Shown: piece by piece, positions 33,161-43,047 of the stretch
Layout of the letters: each line of letters begins with the position of its first letter
How positions within the stretch are numbered: the first letter of the stretch is position 1
From: Cocos nucifera
Lineage: Eukaryota > Streptophyta > Magnoliopsida > Arecales > Arecaceae
NCBI GenBank assembly: GCA_006176705.1
Contig: QRFJ01004308.1
Location: 21,965 to 85,964 of the forward strand
Direction of reading: 5' to 3'
Length of the DNA stretch: 64,000 bases
Notes under the pieces: model-generated
Seen by the model: only the letters and a program-made list of their open reading frames with translations
Database searches by the model: none
What the model was told of the DNA's origin: nothing
Made by a program: the position numbers and the translations under genes

Positions 33161-35399
33161 TGTGTAGATAGTGTGCCCTAGAAGCCAGAATTGGCTGACA
33201 CTTGTAATACACTCTAAGGAGCAAATTATAATTTTGACTATAAATAATAAAAATGGTTATTTTCTATCACATAAGTGTATTTAGTGTCTGTGATACATTC
33301 CTTGAGTTAATGTTAATGATAATTTCATATTTTCAGAGTTAAAATTTAAGACATAATTTTCATTTCAACTCATAAAATGCTCCTGACCTAGGAATCATCA
33401 TGAAGATGGTGATTGATAGAAGTTAGTGTATAATTACTTCTTTTAGTGTAGATGAGTCTTGAGTCATGATGTGAGACACCAGAGGAGAGTATAGTACTCT
33501 TAGAGAATGAGGGCACTGAGCGTGACCACCTCGATAGTCATAAAGAAGTCTACCTTCTCGTCGATGACTGACTCGATGCTACAGTGGTGGTCTATTCTTT
33601 GACCTGAGTGCATCGAAGTTCACCTTGAGGGTTTATATTTGACTACACATGACTCGTCTCCTAGCCATTCGAACCTAGAGTTATGTTGGCCATAGCATGT
33701 TCATTGTAGAAATTGGATTGCCACAAGATGAAATTTATTACTCGGTGGATGGGAGCAACCCTATGATTCATGAGAATCAAGTCCATAAGCCATGGCATGC
33801 AGAGAGTGAAATAATAGAAGAGTTTCTATTAAGGTTTTACATCGAACTTGAATCGAATATTAAATCATATGATAGAAATTAGGTTTGACGATTACCTTAA
33901 CCCTAATCTGATCGGGCTAAGATAAGAAGAACTTAATCACACAAGTAGCTGCACCAAAGAGTTCATTTTAATTTTGATGGGTTGCCACCATATGCTGCTA
34001 GGTGTCACTAGTGGATTTTGAGAGCAATTAGAATGATTTAGATGATCGATCATTCTAAGTTGTCTGAATTAGAAGAGTTCTAATCCGTCGAAAGAATTTT
34101 CGATGATGTCGATGAAGGAGATCATGACATATCCCATTACCATATAGAACTGAACCTAACTAGGTCACACAAACAAATCTGGATATCATCAATTGGACAT
34201 ACCCAATTCAATTGATTTGAATAAGATTCAATTAGGTTCAAGGAAATCGTGCTAGCAAATGATTGAGCCTAACATTCTCCTTTTTCTATCATAAAAGTTA
34301 TCTCGACTGAGCCAAATGAGTTTGTGCTCACTCAGGTACCTTTACCTAGTCTAACTGGAGCTTGTCCAAGTTAGAAAAAGATTGTCTTAATTTATTGTGA
34401 TAAATTTGAGACAACACCTGTCATTTTTCATCATCTGCTAATTCTTGTACTCTGACTTGGTCCAACGTTAACCTTTGACCCTTGGACATCTGCCCATGTG
34501 TCATGCACTTATTGGAGAGCAGATAGGGGCTTGTCCCCTCTCTAAAAATTGAAAAGAAGGGGGCACATGCCTTGGATGGCGTGCGCCCGTGGATAGTGAT
34601 GCTGGAGTCCCATACAGATGGGACTTCAGGTTGCTTCTTGGTTTATACTTAAGTGGCACTTGGGTATCTACTTTGACCAGTCTTAGGCACCATCTAAGAA
34701 TGAACCTGTGGGTCTCTCATCTAATTGGATCAGGTGATGTCATCCCATCAATTAGATTTAGATCTGATTGCACGAAGCAACGTGATTGGTCAGAGTGATG
34801 CAGCATTGCATGGCACAATAGAGTCTATAAAAGGATCCAATCTGTGCCCACTTTTGTGAACTCTTCTTCCAAGCTATGCCCCAAGGCTGCCCCTCTCCCT
34901 TCTCCATGTCACCATATGGCCCTCTCCCTCCTCTCCATGCCCAAGGAAGTAGGGCCTTCAGATTAGTGCGAGTCAGACAAGGAAAGGCTGACAAAAAAGG
35001 AAGAAGGCAGCACTACTGCAGAGACGATGGGTGATCTTCAGAAGAAGTTTTGAAGATTATTCAAATCAGATCTAGATCTAATTTTTGGAGAAAAGAAAGA
35101 GAAGGAGAAGAGCTCCAGATCCAGTCTGAGTGGATACTAGTAGAGTCCAAGCGCTTGCATGGCTAGATTCAGAACCTCAGGGCTTCAATAGGATCATCAA
35201 CAGGTAATTAGATTACCTAGAATCAAGGTAAAATTAATTCAAAATTAATTTAGTTTTATTTTCTTATTTATCAGATCATAAAATTAGATCTAAAAAGTAT
35301 CAGATCTGATTAGGATCTAAGAGGTGATTTTTGAAATATGCCTCTCGATCCAATCAGATCTGAACAAACCTGATCCCAAAAAATTAGAATTTCCCTTCA
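33161..35399 (+). mobile_element. Solo LTR of copia family A in C2 3' LTR
   Basis: It starts tgtgtagatagtgtgcccta and ends ...ttcccttca, aligning end to end with the family-A LTRs at 9165, 49732 and 60787. C2 LTR sequence lies directly on both sides, and no internal element sequence is present. The flanks cttga (33156-33160) and tcgaa (35400-35404) are a poor duplication, in a stretch with many indels. It probably arose by LTR-LTR recombination of a full element. A TATA motif (tctataaaagga) lies at ~34825. Confidence 0.88.
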
Positions 35400-36073
35400 T
35401 CGAACTCCTTCCAAACCTCTCCTTCAGTCAAATTTCTGCAAGAGCCAAAATCCTTCCAAACTTCTCCTTCAGTTAAACTTCATCCAGATTTCTCTAGTGG
35501 ATTACTTGCAAATTTTAAGTATTATTCCTCCTAGATGATCCCCTCTAGCCGTATTCTCTTTAGGGGTCCGAACTCCTCTAGAATTGATATATGTCAAAGT
35601 TCTTCACCAACCAGTGTCTACTTCCTCTAGATTTCGATTATTAAATCTCAATGGATAGGCAACCCCACTACCGGATGGTTATGACTGTCATTTATTATTC
35701 TGCTACAGATGACTCCACTACTGGATGGTTACGACTATAATTATCAATCAATTACGAGTGACACCTCTCTCCATAATAAATTTCACATAGCCTCGAGCAG
35801 CCTATCGAACGATTATGACAGGCTCCATCTATAAAAATGGACCCTCCAGATACATTTTCTTTGAGCTCTCTCTTCTCCTTCCTAAAACTTTGCTGAATTC
35901 TTGCCTGAGCACTCCATTTCTATTGGCCAGAAGAGCTGACTTGATCATCGGAGGGTCCTATCGGAGCCACCACCATCGACTCTGGATGGGATTTTATTTT
36001 GTAGGTCATCAACGACAATCTCTTCTTTCCCAACTCCAGCTCGATCTGACGTCAACCAGATTCTGTACCAATA
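35400..36073 (+). repeat. C2 3' LTR, second part
   Basis: It resumes tcgaactccttcc after the solo LTR and matches 28980-29698 of the 5' LTR, with tctataaaaatgg at ~35828. It ends ...gtaccaata. Here the indel excess seen before 34.8 kb is gone. Confidence 0.85.
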
Positions 36074-37900
36074 GGTTTTTATGCTACTGGCTTAGATTTG
36101 AACCTATGGGATCACATACATTAGAGATTTTTACCTGATATAATGGTTGATGAAGAGTCCCACTGGACTGAACTCTATGGTCAAGAGTCTCGCTGGACTA
36201 GAACTCTTCGATCGAGAGTCCTACTAGGATAGGACTCTTTATCCTAGTTGTCTTAGACTCTATGATCAAGAGTCCCACTGGATTGAGACTCTATGGTCAA
36301 AAGTTTTACTGGACTAGGACCCTTTGATCGAGAGTCTTACTGCATTAGGACTCTAAGTCCTGGTTGTCTGGGACTTTGTGATCAGGAGTCCCACTGGACT
36401 GGGACTCTATGATCTGAAGTCCCACTAGACTGAAACTCTTTGACCAAGAGTCCTACTGCACTAAAACTCTGAGTCCTACTTGTCTGAGAATCTATGATTA
36501 ATAGTCCTACTGGTCTAAGACTCTATGATTATGAGTTTCACTTGTTTGGGACACTAGGATCAAGAGTTCCACTGGTTTGGGACTCTTCGATCAAGAGTTT
36601 CATTTTTATGCTACTCTATTATTCGAACATCCACTAGATTTGGATTCTATAATTATGAGAGATTTTATTAACAATTTCATCATTGATTAACTTAATTTGA
36701 TTGAATAATGATTTTTGGATTAAATCTAATTGAATTAGATTTAGTTGGATTTGACCCGATTAGGTTATAAGATGACCTAATCACCGAGAAGGTTTGATTC
36801 CTGATTTGATCAGGGGTTGCGCTTAATCAATTTCTAATTTGAATAGGATTTAATTAATCCTAATTAAGCCTAAAAGAGTTAGACTTAATCTAGTCTAATT
36901 GGGCCTAACCAAATTGGTTTGGGTTGGTCTAATTGTATAAGATTAGTTTGAGACTAGTTTGACCTAGTCTTCATGTGCCACCTCACCATTCCTTGCACCA
37001 CTTGCTTTCTCAACGAGAAAATTGTTTCTTGTAATATTTTCCCACGCATAAGAGAGTGTGCCATTTAATTTCCCATGTCCTAGATGGATGAGGATAGGTT
37101 GGTTGCCATTCAAATTCAAATTGAGTTTGAATTTAAACGAACAAACCCACCGTATCCTATCTTATCTCCCACATGCCACTTGGTTTTGCGCTAAAATAAA
37201 TTGTGAAATTTTTTAGGATGTGAAACACCTGAAAAAAAGCCTCTCTTGTTCATGAGCCCTCCCCTCTATGTGAGGAAAATCAGAGAAAAAAATCAGAGAG
37301 AAGAAAAACCAAAGCATAAATCAGGTGCAAGGTATTTGGTGAAAGTGCTACCCAAGAATTCTGATCTAGGTGTTTAGTGCATTTTCATGAGATTTGAGCG
37401 TCAGATCTTCATGAAATTTTTTGGAGGGCCTCCTCAACCTCTCTTCTATCTATTCTACTAATCCAGAGTATCTAAAGAATTAGTAGAGGGAGATCAAAGA
37501 AGTTCGATCAGCATCAGCCATCAAAAAGATCCATCATCAAACTAGCATTCGGAAAGAGCCGATCGGAACCAAGGCCTCGTGTAGACTATCCATGGAGGCT
37601 AGACATGCTATGTGGCTGCATTGTGATGATCAAATCTCTTTGGTGGTGATTCAGTTATGGAGATCGACAACCCATGCAAAGGTAATGTGTTCTAAACACG
37701 TAGATCAGTAAACTACGCTGCTATTTATTTTTGTTTTCAAATTTTATTGCATGTATATCACATTAGATCCTAGTATTATAGGATTTATAAATCTGATCTA
37801 TGGCTTTTAAAAATTGCTAAAATTAATTTTTAATTTTACTATATTTGATTTTCGAAAAAGTTTCAAAAGTAGAGCTAGAAATCTTGCATGCCTTCCAGCA
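36074..37900 (+). repeat. B1 3' LTR, second part
   Basis: Homology to the B-family solo LTR (46622-49493, minus) resumes with gatttgaacctatgggatcacatac and carries on to ...aatcttgcatgccttccagca, the LTR end. With part one this gives about 2.73 kb. It contains a hairpin-unit array (36160-36620) that the solo copy lacks. Confidence 0.82.
36160..36620 (+). repeat. ~30-bp tandem array of hairpin-forming units
   Basis: Units such as 36386-36407 pair with themselves: GAGTCCCA, a 6-nt loop, then TGGGACTC. About 14-15 units differ by point changes. A variant with ttgtct recurs near 36240, 36365 and 36480, suggesting a higher-order period near 115-125 bp. Confidence 0.82.
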
Positions 37901-37952
37901 CAAAGATAGGGATCAACAGTCAGAGCTTGGCATGCAGAGCCTTTATGTATAG
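37901..37952 (-). pseudogene. C3 antisense ORF, short piece between B1 and D1
   Basis: On the minus strand it reads ...YIKALHAKL, stop, LLIPIF. This continues the C3 antisense ORF from 41393 (PPPDQFGLYV...) once D1 and its duplication are removed. B1 inserted at its left edge. The five bases caaag (37901-37905) would be the right target duplication of B1. Confidence 0.65.
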
Positions 37953-38854
37953 TATAGGATTTGGTGTGATGCTCCCAAGCCTTGGAGGGCCATGGGAGGA
38001 GCCAGGGTGTTGGCTCCAAAAGACTAGGACAGGTGTGAGTCCTAGGGTTAGGATAGGAGTTATCTTAGGATGAAGGTGGCATGTAACCCTGCACAGACTC
38101 GAGGTTCAGATGTAAAGACCTTAAGGGAGACTTGGTAGATGCTTCGGAGACCTAGGACACAAGATGGAGCAAAAGACCAAAGCCAGGAGAAAAATTAACC
38201 AAGATAAGGGGCTGACACATAGGCGGGCTGGTTTGGATACGCAGTCGAATCGGCTCGGACTGAGATTGAGCCGACTTGAGGTGCAGTCAAGTTGGCTATC
38301 TCTGGCAGATAGAAGACAAGATTCAAGCGATACACAGTTGAGCCAGCTCAACTACTGATAGAGTCAGCTCGATGATGATAAATAGAACTAGATGAGATTT
38401 TCTATTTGGGGTCTTAAGGCCTGGTCTAATAAGATCTTAAGATGGTTAACTCATGTATGGGTTGGATTTAGATCTAAGGGATGAGAATATGAGAGACGGG
38501 GTGTACATGGGCTCGATGAGTGCTTTCATGTATTGGATTAGCCTAGGAGAGTTTTTTAGCTGAAGTTTGGGTTTATTAGGATTCATGTGGTATAGCAAAA
38601 ATCCTAGGATATATAAACTTAGGTATTGTAATCTTTACAAGAAGTGAAATCAATATATAACTTTTCTCCCTAACTCTCTTATCTCTTTTCTCTCTGGTTC
38701 CAATGCCAAGCCCTAGGTGCCACATCAACTTTTGCTCTTCTTCATTTTTCTGGATTAACACCCAAGTTCATAGAAGAGATCAGATCTATGACTGTGGTTT
38801 CGAGTAGCTATAGGCATAATAATTGATATCAAAGCAGTACCGATTGTTCCAACA
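37953..38854 (+). repeat. 5' LTR of D1
   Basis: tataggatttggtgtg to ...attgttccaaca, matching 40495-41392. TATATAAA lies at 38610-38617. The original TG start has become TA. Confidence 0.92.
38610..38617 (+). promoter_or_regulatory. TATA box of D1 LTR
   Basis: TATATAAA, with an equivalent (ggtatataaac) in the 3' LTR at ~41146. Confidence 0.55.
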
Positions 38855-38855
38855 C

Positions 38856-38870
38856 TTAGTATTAGAGCTC
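38856..38870 (+). promoter_or_regulatory. Primer-binding site of D1
   Basis: ttagtattagagctc one base after the LTR is a two-transition variant of TTGGTATCAGAGCTC, the initiator tRNA-Met site common in plant copia elements. Confidence 0.72.
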
Positions 38871-39044
38871 GATTGAGTGTGGAGGAAGAAGATTAGATTT
38901 TAGTAGAGATCAATAGTGAGGTTCAAATCTAAGGTTTTCTTCAGGCTTCATGAGGAAGAAAGTGATCTAAGGGCTGCTATCCACCATCCCTAGTTAAGGT
39001 AATTTTTAGGTCTACCTGTTGGCTATTTTTGATTCGATTTAATC

Positions 39045-40490
39045 ATGAAATATAGTGGGTTGAAGGTAAGATTTGAGAAATTTGATGGAAAGAATAGTTT
39101 CACAATGTTGAAGATTTGGTTAGAGGATCTATTGATTTAGATGAGGCTAGATTCGATCTTGAAGGATAGACCGAAGGAGATGACAGGCAAGGAGTGGAAG
39201 TTCTTGGAGAAAAGGGTATGTGCCATGATTAGAGCTTGTCTGGTAGATGAGGTGCTGTATGGCATATTGGAAGAAAAGACATCCAAGAGTTTGTGATCGA
39301 CATTACATCAATTGTACATGAAAAAAAACATATGCAATAAGTTGATGCTGAAGAAGCAACTGTATAGCCTTCGGATACAAGAGGGTGAGGATGTTGCGGA
39401 ACATATTCAGCATTTCGATCGGATGAGCATAGACTTGCTCAACATTAGGATGGAGCTCGAAGAGGATGACAAGAGTTTATTACCGCTATATTCGCTGTCT
39501 GAGAGCTTCAATCCAATAATAACCACACTATTGTATGGTAAGCAGACATTGGTGTACTTGGAGATCATATCGGTGCTAAGGTTCAATGAGCAGTAAGAAT
39601 GGATGACGAAGAAGAAGATCTTTCAGTAGGGTCTCATGATGTTAGAGAGGCCTAGGCAAGGAAAGAAGAAGGGTTAGCGAAGGAGCAGCAAGAGGTCTAA
39701 GAAGTGCTTCAAGTATGGTGAAGTAGGGTACTTTAAGCGAGAATGTCTGCTTTGAAAGAAGTACAAGGGAGGAAAAAAGTCAGATTCCATCATTTTAGTT
39801 GCTGAAAGTGAAGAGTCGAATGAACTCTTGGTAGTTTCAGAGGAGCCTGCAAGATGTAGTGTTTCCAAAATAGTTTCGAAGAGATCCATGGAGTGTAGAG
39901 GGTTCGAAGAAGCAGTGACTGTGTTCGAGGTATAGCGGTAGACTCAGTAGTGCAGTGTTGAGTAGTTGGCCTCGAGAGACTCAATTATAGAGCCAGCTTC
40001 TGTGGCATCGAAAGGACTTCAATTTTAGGTGGAGCACCCAACATAGCTAACTTTACAAGTGGAGAGAGTTTTGACATGAGTTCAGAGTGAAGTAGTGCAA
40101 GCGGACCAATATCCTAGCACCAATGCTAGAAATGCACAGTTCTAGGTGGAGCAGCACGTGCAGAAGGATAGGAGAAGTTCTGAGAAGATTGTGTCAGGGT
40201 ATGCAGTAGGTGCTAGCATAGGATTGCTGTAGATTCTCCATGAAAGTCTAGGATAAATGATGCAGCTGTCAAGCAGAAGGGTGCCTACAACTCCAAGGGT
40301 GGTGCATAGGTGTAAGCTAAGGTCTTTAGCGATGGAGGCGGTCATCCCAAAGGCCTTAAAGGGAGCTCAGCAACTGAAGAAAGATGGCAGTGGCAAGGTG
40401 TGCATAGGTAGCTATCAGGGCATGCATCAACAATGGGATCATGCAGGAAAATATTGTCAAGTGTGCCAAGGCTTGGGTGCACCAAGGTGG
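39045..40490 (+). pseudogene. D1 gag (copia UBN2-type), degenerate
   Basis: ATG at 39045 opens a gag-like frame: VRFEKFDGKNSFTMLKIWL, then LHQLYMKKNICNKLMLKKQL, GEDVAEHIQHFDRM and LYSLSESFNPIITTLLYG (to 39596). This is the usual copia capsid pattern. A zinc knuckle at ~39697-39750 reads CFKYGEVGYFKREC, with one Cys and the His replaced by Tyr. Beyond it the frame continues with stops through a tail of unknown function to the 3' LTR. About nine in-frame stops inactivate it. No pol follows, and the spacing leaves no room for one. Confidence 0.8.
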
Positions 40491-40494
40491 AGAT

Positions 40495-41392
40495 TGTATG
40501 ATTTGGTGTGGTGCTCCCAAACCTTGGAGGGCCATGAGAGGAGCTAGGGTGTTGGCTTCAGAAGACTAAGACAGGTGTAAGTCCTAGGGTTAGGACAAGA
40601 GTTATCCTAGGATAAAGCCGGCGTGTAGCCCTGCACAGACTCAAGGTTTTGGTATGAAGATCTTGAGGAAGGCTTAGTAGATGCTCTAGAGACCTGGGAC
40701 ACAAGATGGAGAAAAAGACCAAAGCCAGGAGAAGAATTAGCCAAGATAAGGGGCTGACACAGACAGGCTAGCTTGGATATGCAGTCGAGCCAACTCGGAC
40801 TAAGATCGAGCCAACTCGAGGTACAGTTGAACCGACTATCTCGATAGATAGAAGATAGGGTTCGGACGATATGTAGTTGAGCCAGCTTAGCTACTAACAA
40901 AGTCGGCTCGACGGTGGTGAATAGAACTGGACGAGATTTTCTGTTTGGGGTCTTAAGGTCTGGTCCAATAAGGTCTTAAGGTGGTTAACTCATGTATGGA
41001 TTGGTTTAGATCCAGGAGATGAGAGCATGGGAGATGGATGTACATGAGCTCGATGAGTACTTTCATGTATTGGGTTAGCCTAGGAGAGTTTTTCAACTAC
41101 AGTTTGGATTTATTAGGGTTCATGTGGTATAGCAAAAATTCTAGGGTATATAAACTCAGGTATTATAATCTTTATAAGGAGTGGAACCAATATACAGCTT
41201 TTCTTCCTAACACTCTTCTCTCTTTTCTCTCTGATTCCAACGCCAAGCCCTAGGTGCCATCATCAACTTTTGCTTTTTTTCATATTTTTGGATTAAGACC
41301 TAGGTTCGCACAAGAGATCGGATCTACGACTGTGGTTCCGAGCAGCCGTAGGCATAACAATTGGTATCAAAGCATTACCGATTGTTCCAACA
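40495..41392 (+). repeat. 3' LTR of D1
   Basis: tgtatgatttggtgtgg, preceded by a purine tract (aaggtggaga), to ...attgttccaaca. It keeps the TG start. Confidence 0.92.
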
Positions 41393-42306
41393 TATAGACC
41401 AAACTGATCTGGAGGAGGAGAACAAATTTTTTCACCCAATCCTTGTAGCTCAAGTTCATACTCAAAGGGAACTGCATACTGAGTTTGGATGAATGAAAGG
41501 TCTTCAAAAGTGAGGATGGAGGTGATGGTTCTAGGAATGAAGGTTAGTCGGGTTTCAAGTTTGAGATCAACTTCGGTCCTGAGTTTTGAAGGGCTCGATT
41601 TAGAAGAATTTTTGGAAGGTGAAGACCATGAATACTCAGAAGCATAAGAAGACATTTTAGACCAAAAGAAATCAAGTAAAATCAACCAAAAATCAAAGAA
41701 AATTGGAGGAAATTTTTTCAAAAACTAAAGGAAGAACAGGCAGATCCAAAATGAACTCCTAAAAGTAGAAAATAGATCCTAAAATTAAAAAGAAAAAGTT
41801 GGAATGCTAACCTAAAGGGGCAGAAGACTTGATGTGACGGTCGGAGTTGCAGATGATAGACGAGAAGAAGATGATCGGAGCTAGAGAATTGTGGGAAGGT
41901 AGTCAGAGTTGGAGAAGGCAACATTAGAGGAAGAGACAGAGAAAAAAAGAACTCGGAATGAGAAAGAGAGAGAAAGAAGGGGTTTAAATAGCCGATAATG
42001 CTATGAACTACCATGATTGTAAATCGTCAGTATCGAATCCCGGCCTGCACATGTCCTTTCCATTATTGTGGTTGCAGAATGTCATATGAAATCATTATGA
42101 TGCCATATGATTGAGCTCCATGCCAAGAAAAATTTCAAAATCTGAGATCATCTCAGGTCATTCCATGATAAAGAAGCTTCTGCACCAATTTGAATAATCT
42201 GGAAAATATCACAATTTGAAGGTGGGAAAGTGGAATGAAACTTCGGCAATCGCAAATGATAGGATTCCCTTCGTCCGAGCTTTGAACTTGGGATTAGAGG
42301 GATAAG
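41393..42306 (-). pseudogene. C3 gypsy: antisense ORF N-terminus, upstream region and polypurine tract
   Basis: The start codon on the minus strand is at 41655 (MSSYASEYSW), parallel to C0 at 15551. The protein begins with a Ser-rich segment. It then has IQTQYAVPFEYELELQG and SPPPDQFGLYV, a good match to the N-terminal part of plant Transposase_28-type proteins. Sense continues at 37952 once D1 is taken out. 41656-42289 is non-coding and pyrimidine-rich in places. gggattagagggataag (42290-42306) is the plus-strand polypurine tract of C3. The ORF was broken twice, by B1 and by D1. Confidence 0.68.
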
Positions 42307-42534
42307 TATTAGAGGTAAAATAGCTCTTGCTGAAGTCTAGTAAGTTCTGACCTCATTGATCCACTGAAAGTATCATCTGGATTTAAGATACGATTCAATC
42401 CGAGGTTCAACCAAGTTAATCTCCTTGTCCAGGTAAACACCAAAGGATCGGCCTCCAAATTCGACTAGCTCAGAGCTTTAATCAAGGGCAGCTCAACCTA
42501 GAAATGACTATAACTTTTAGTTAATATCCAAGTT
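42307..42534 (+). repeat. Start of C3 3' LTR
   Basis: tattagaggtaaaatagctc aligns with the first bases of C-type LTRs (tgttggggataaa...gctccc), right after the purine tract. It is cut at about 42534 by E1 or by a break. The rest is not in the window. Confidence 0.55.
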
Positions 42535-43047
42535 TGTGTGATGGTGATGCAGCCTATAGCGTGGCGATCGTTGGGGAAGTAGGATGGAAGACGCACGAAG
42601 CAAGAGAAAGCAAAAAAAAGAGGAACAAATCTCTTCTCTCAATTTTTATTTCACTAGCTCAAAATTGACTTCCCTACAATGAAAGCGAAGGGCCTCTATT
42701 TGTAGAGCAAAAAATTTAATTCAAAAGCTAAATGAAATACTAAACAAAGTCATGAAAGAAATCTTAAACAAAATCAAAACAACCAAAACAAAACAAACTC
42801 AAAAACTAGACTCCTACTCCGACTAGGATTCTTGGTAAACTTGTGCACTACCATAGACCTATCACATAATATAATTTGATCCCAAAATTTTTAGTGATGG
42901 AAAAGTAGTCAAGCCTGTAGGGCTCGAAAAGAAGTTTCTGAAATGGGATCATAATAAGGATTCTGACACCGAATGACAAAATTAAGGCGGTTCTAGCTCA
43001 GCTATGTCAAAATCCTGCAGAATTGGTGTAATCAGGCTGAATTCACA
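42535..43047 (-). repeat. Presumed 3' LTR of E1
   Basis: On the minus strand it would run TGTGAATTCAGCC to ...CATCACACA, about 513 bp, following AACCCAAAAGGG. It is AT-rich and non-coding. No second copy is in the window, so the borders are guesses. Confidence 0.4.

Larger units (their letters stand above)
28334..36073 (+). mobile_element. Tat-like gypsy element C2, gag only, with inserted solo LTR
   Basis: 5' LTR 28334-29698, PBS at 29701, gag 29807-31560, short repeats, purine tract ~32394-32406, 3' LTR 32407-33160 plus 35400-36073. The flanks agttc (28329-28333) and ggttt (36074-36078) are probable decayed target duplications. B1 LTR homology resumes right after. No pol and no antisense ORF are present. 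Confidence 0.88.
37953..41392 (+). mobile_element. Complete gag-only copia element D1 (3440 bp)
   Basis: Two LTRs (902 and 898 bp), a tRNA-Met type PBS and about 1.64 kb of interior with gag remnants only. It is flanked by a perfect 5-bp duplication, tatag (37948-37952 and 41393-41397). No protease, integrase, RT or RNase H is visible, so it depended on another copia element. Confidence 0.93.

Noticed and set aside
38121..38358. Short ORFs on both strands in the D1 5' LTR
   Set aside because: They lie within an LTR, match at the 3' LTR only in broken form, and have no domain.
41718..42014. 98-residue minus ORF
   Set aside because: It is pyrimidine-rich leader sequence upstream of the C3 antisense ORF, without a domain.
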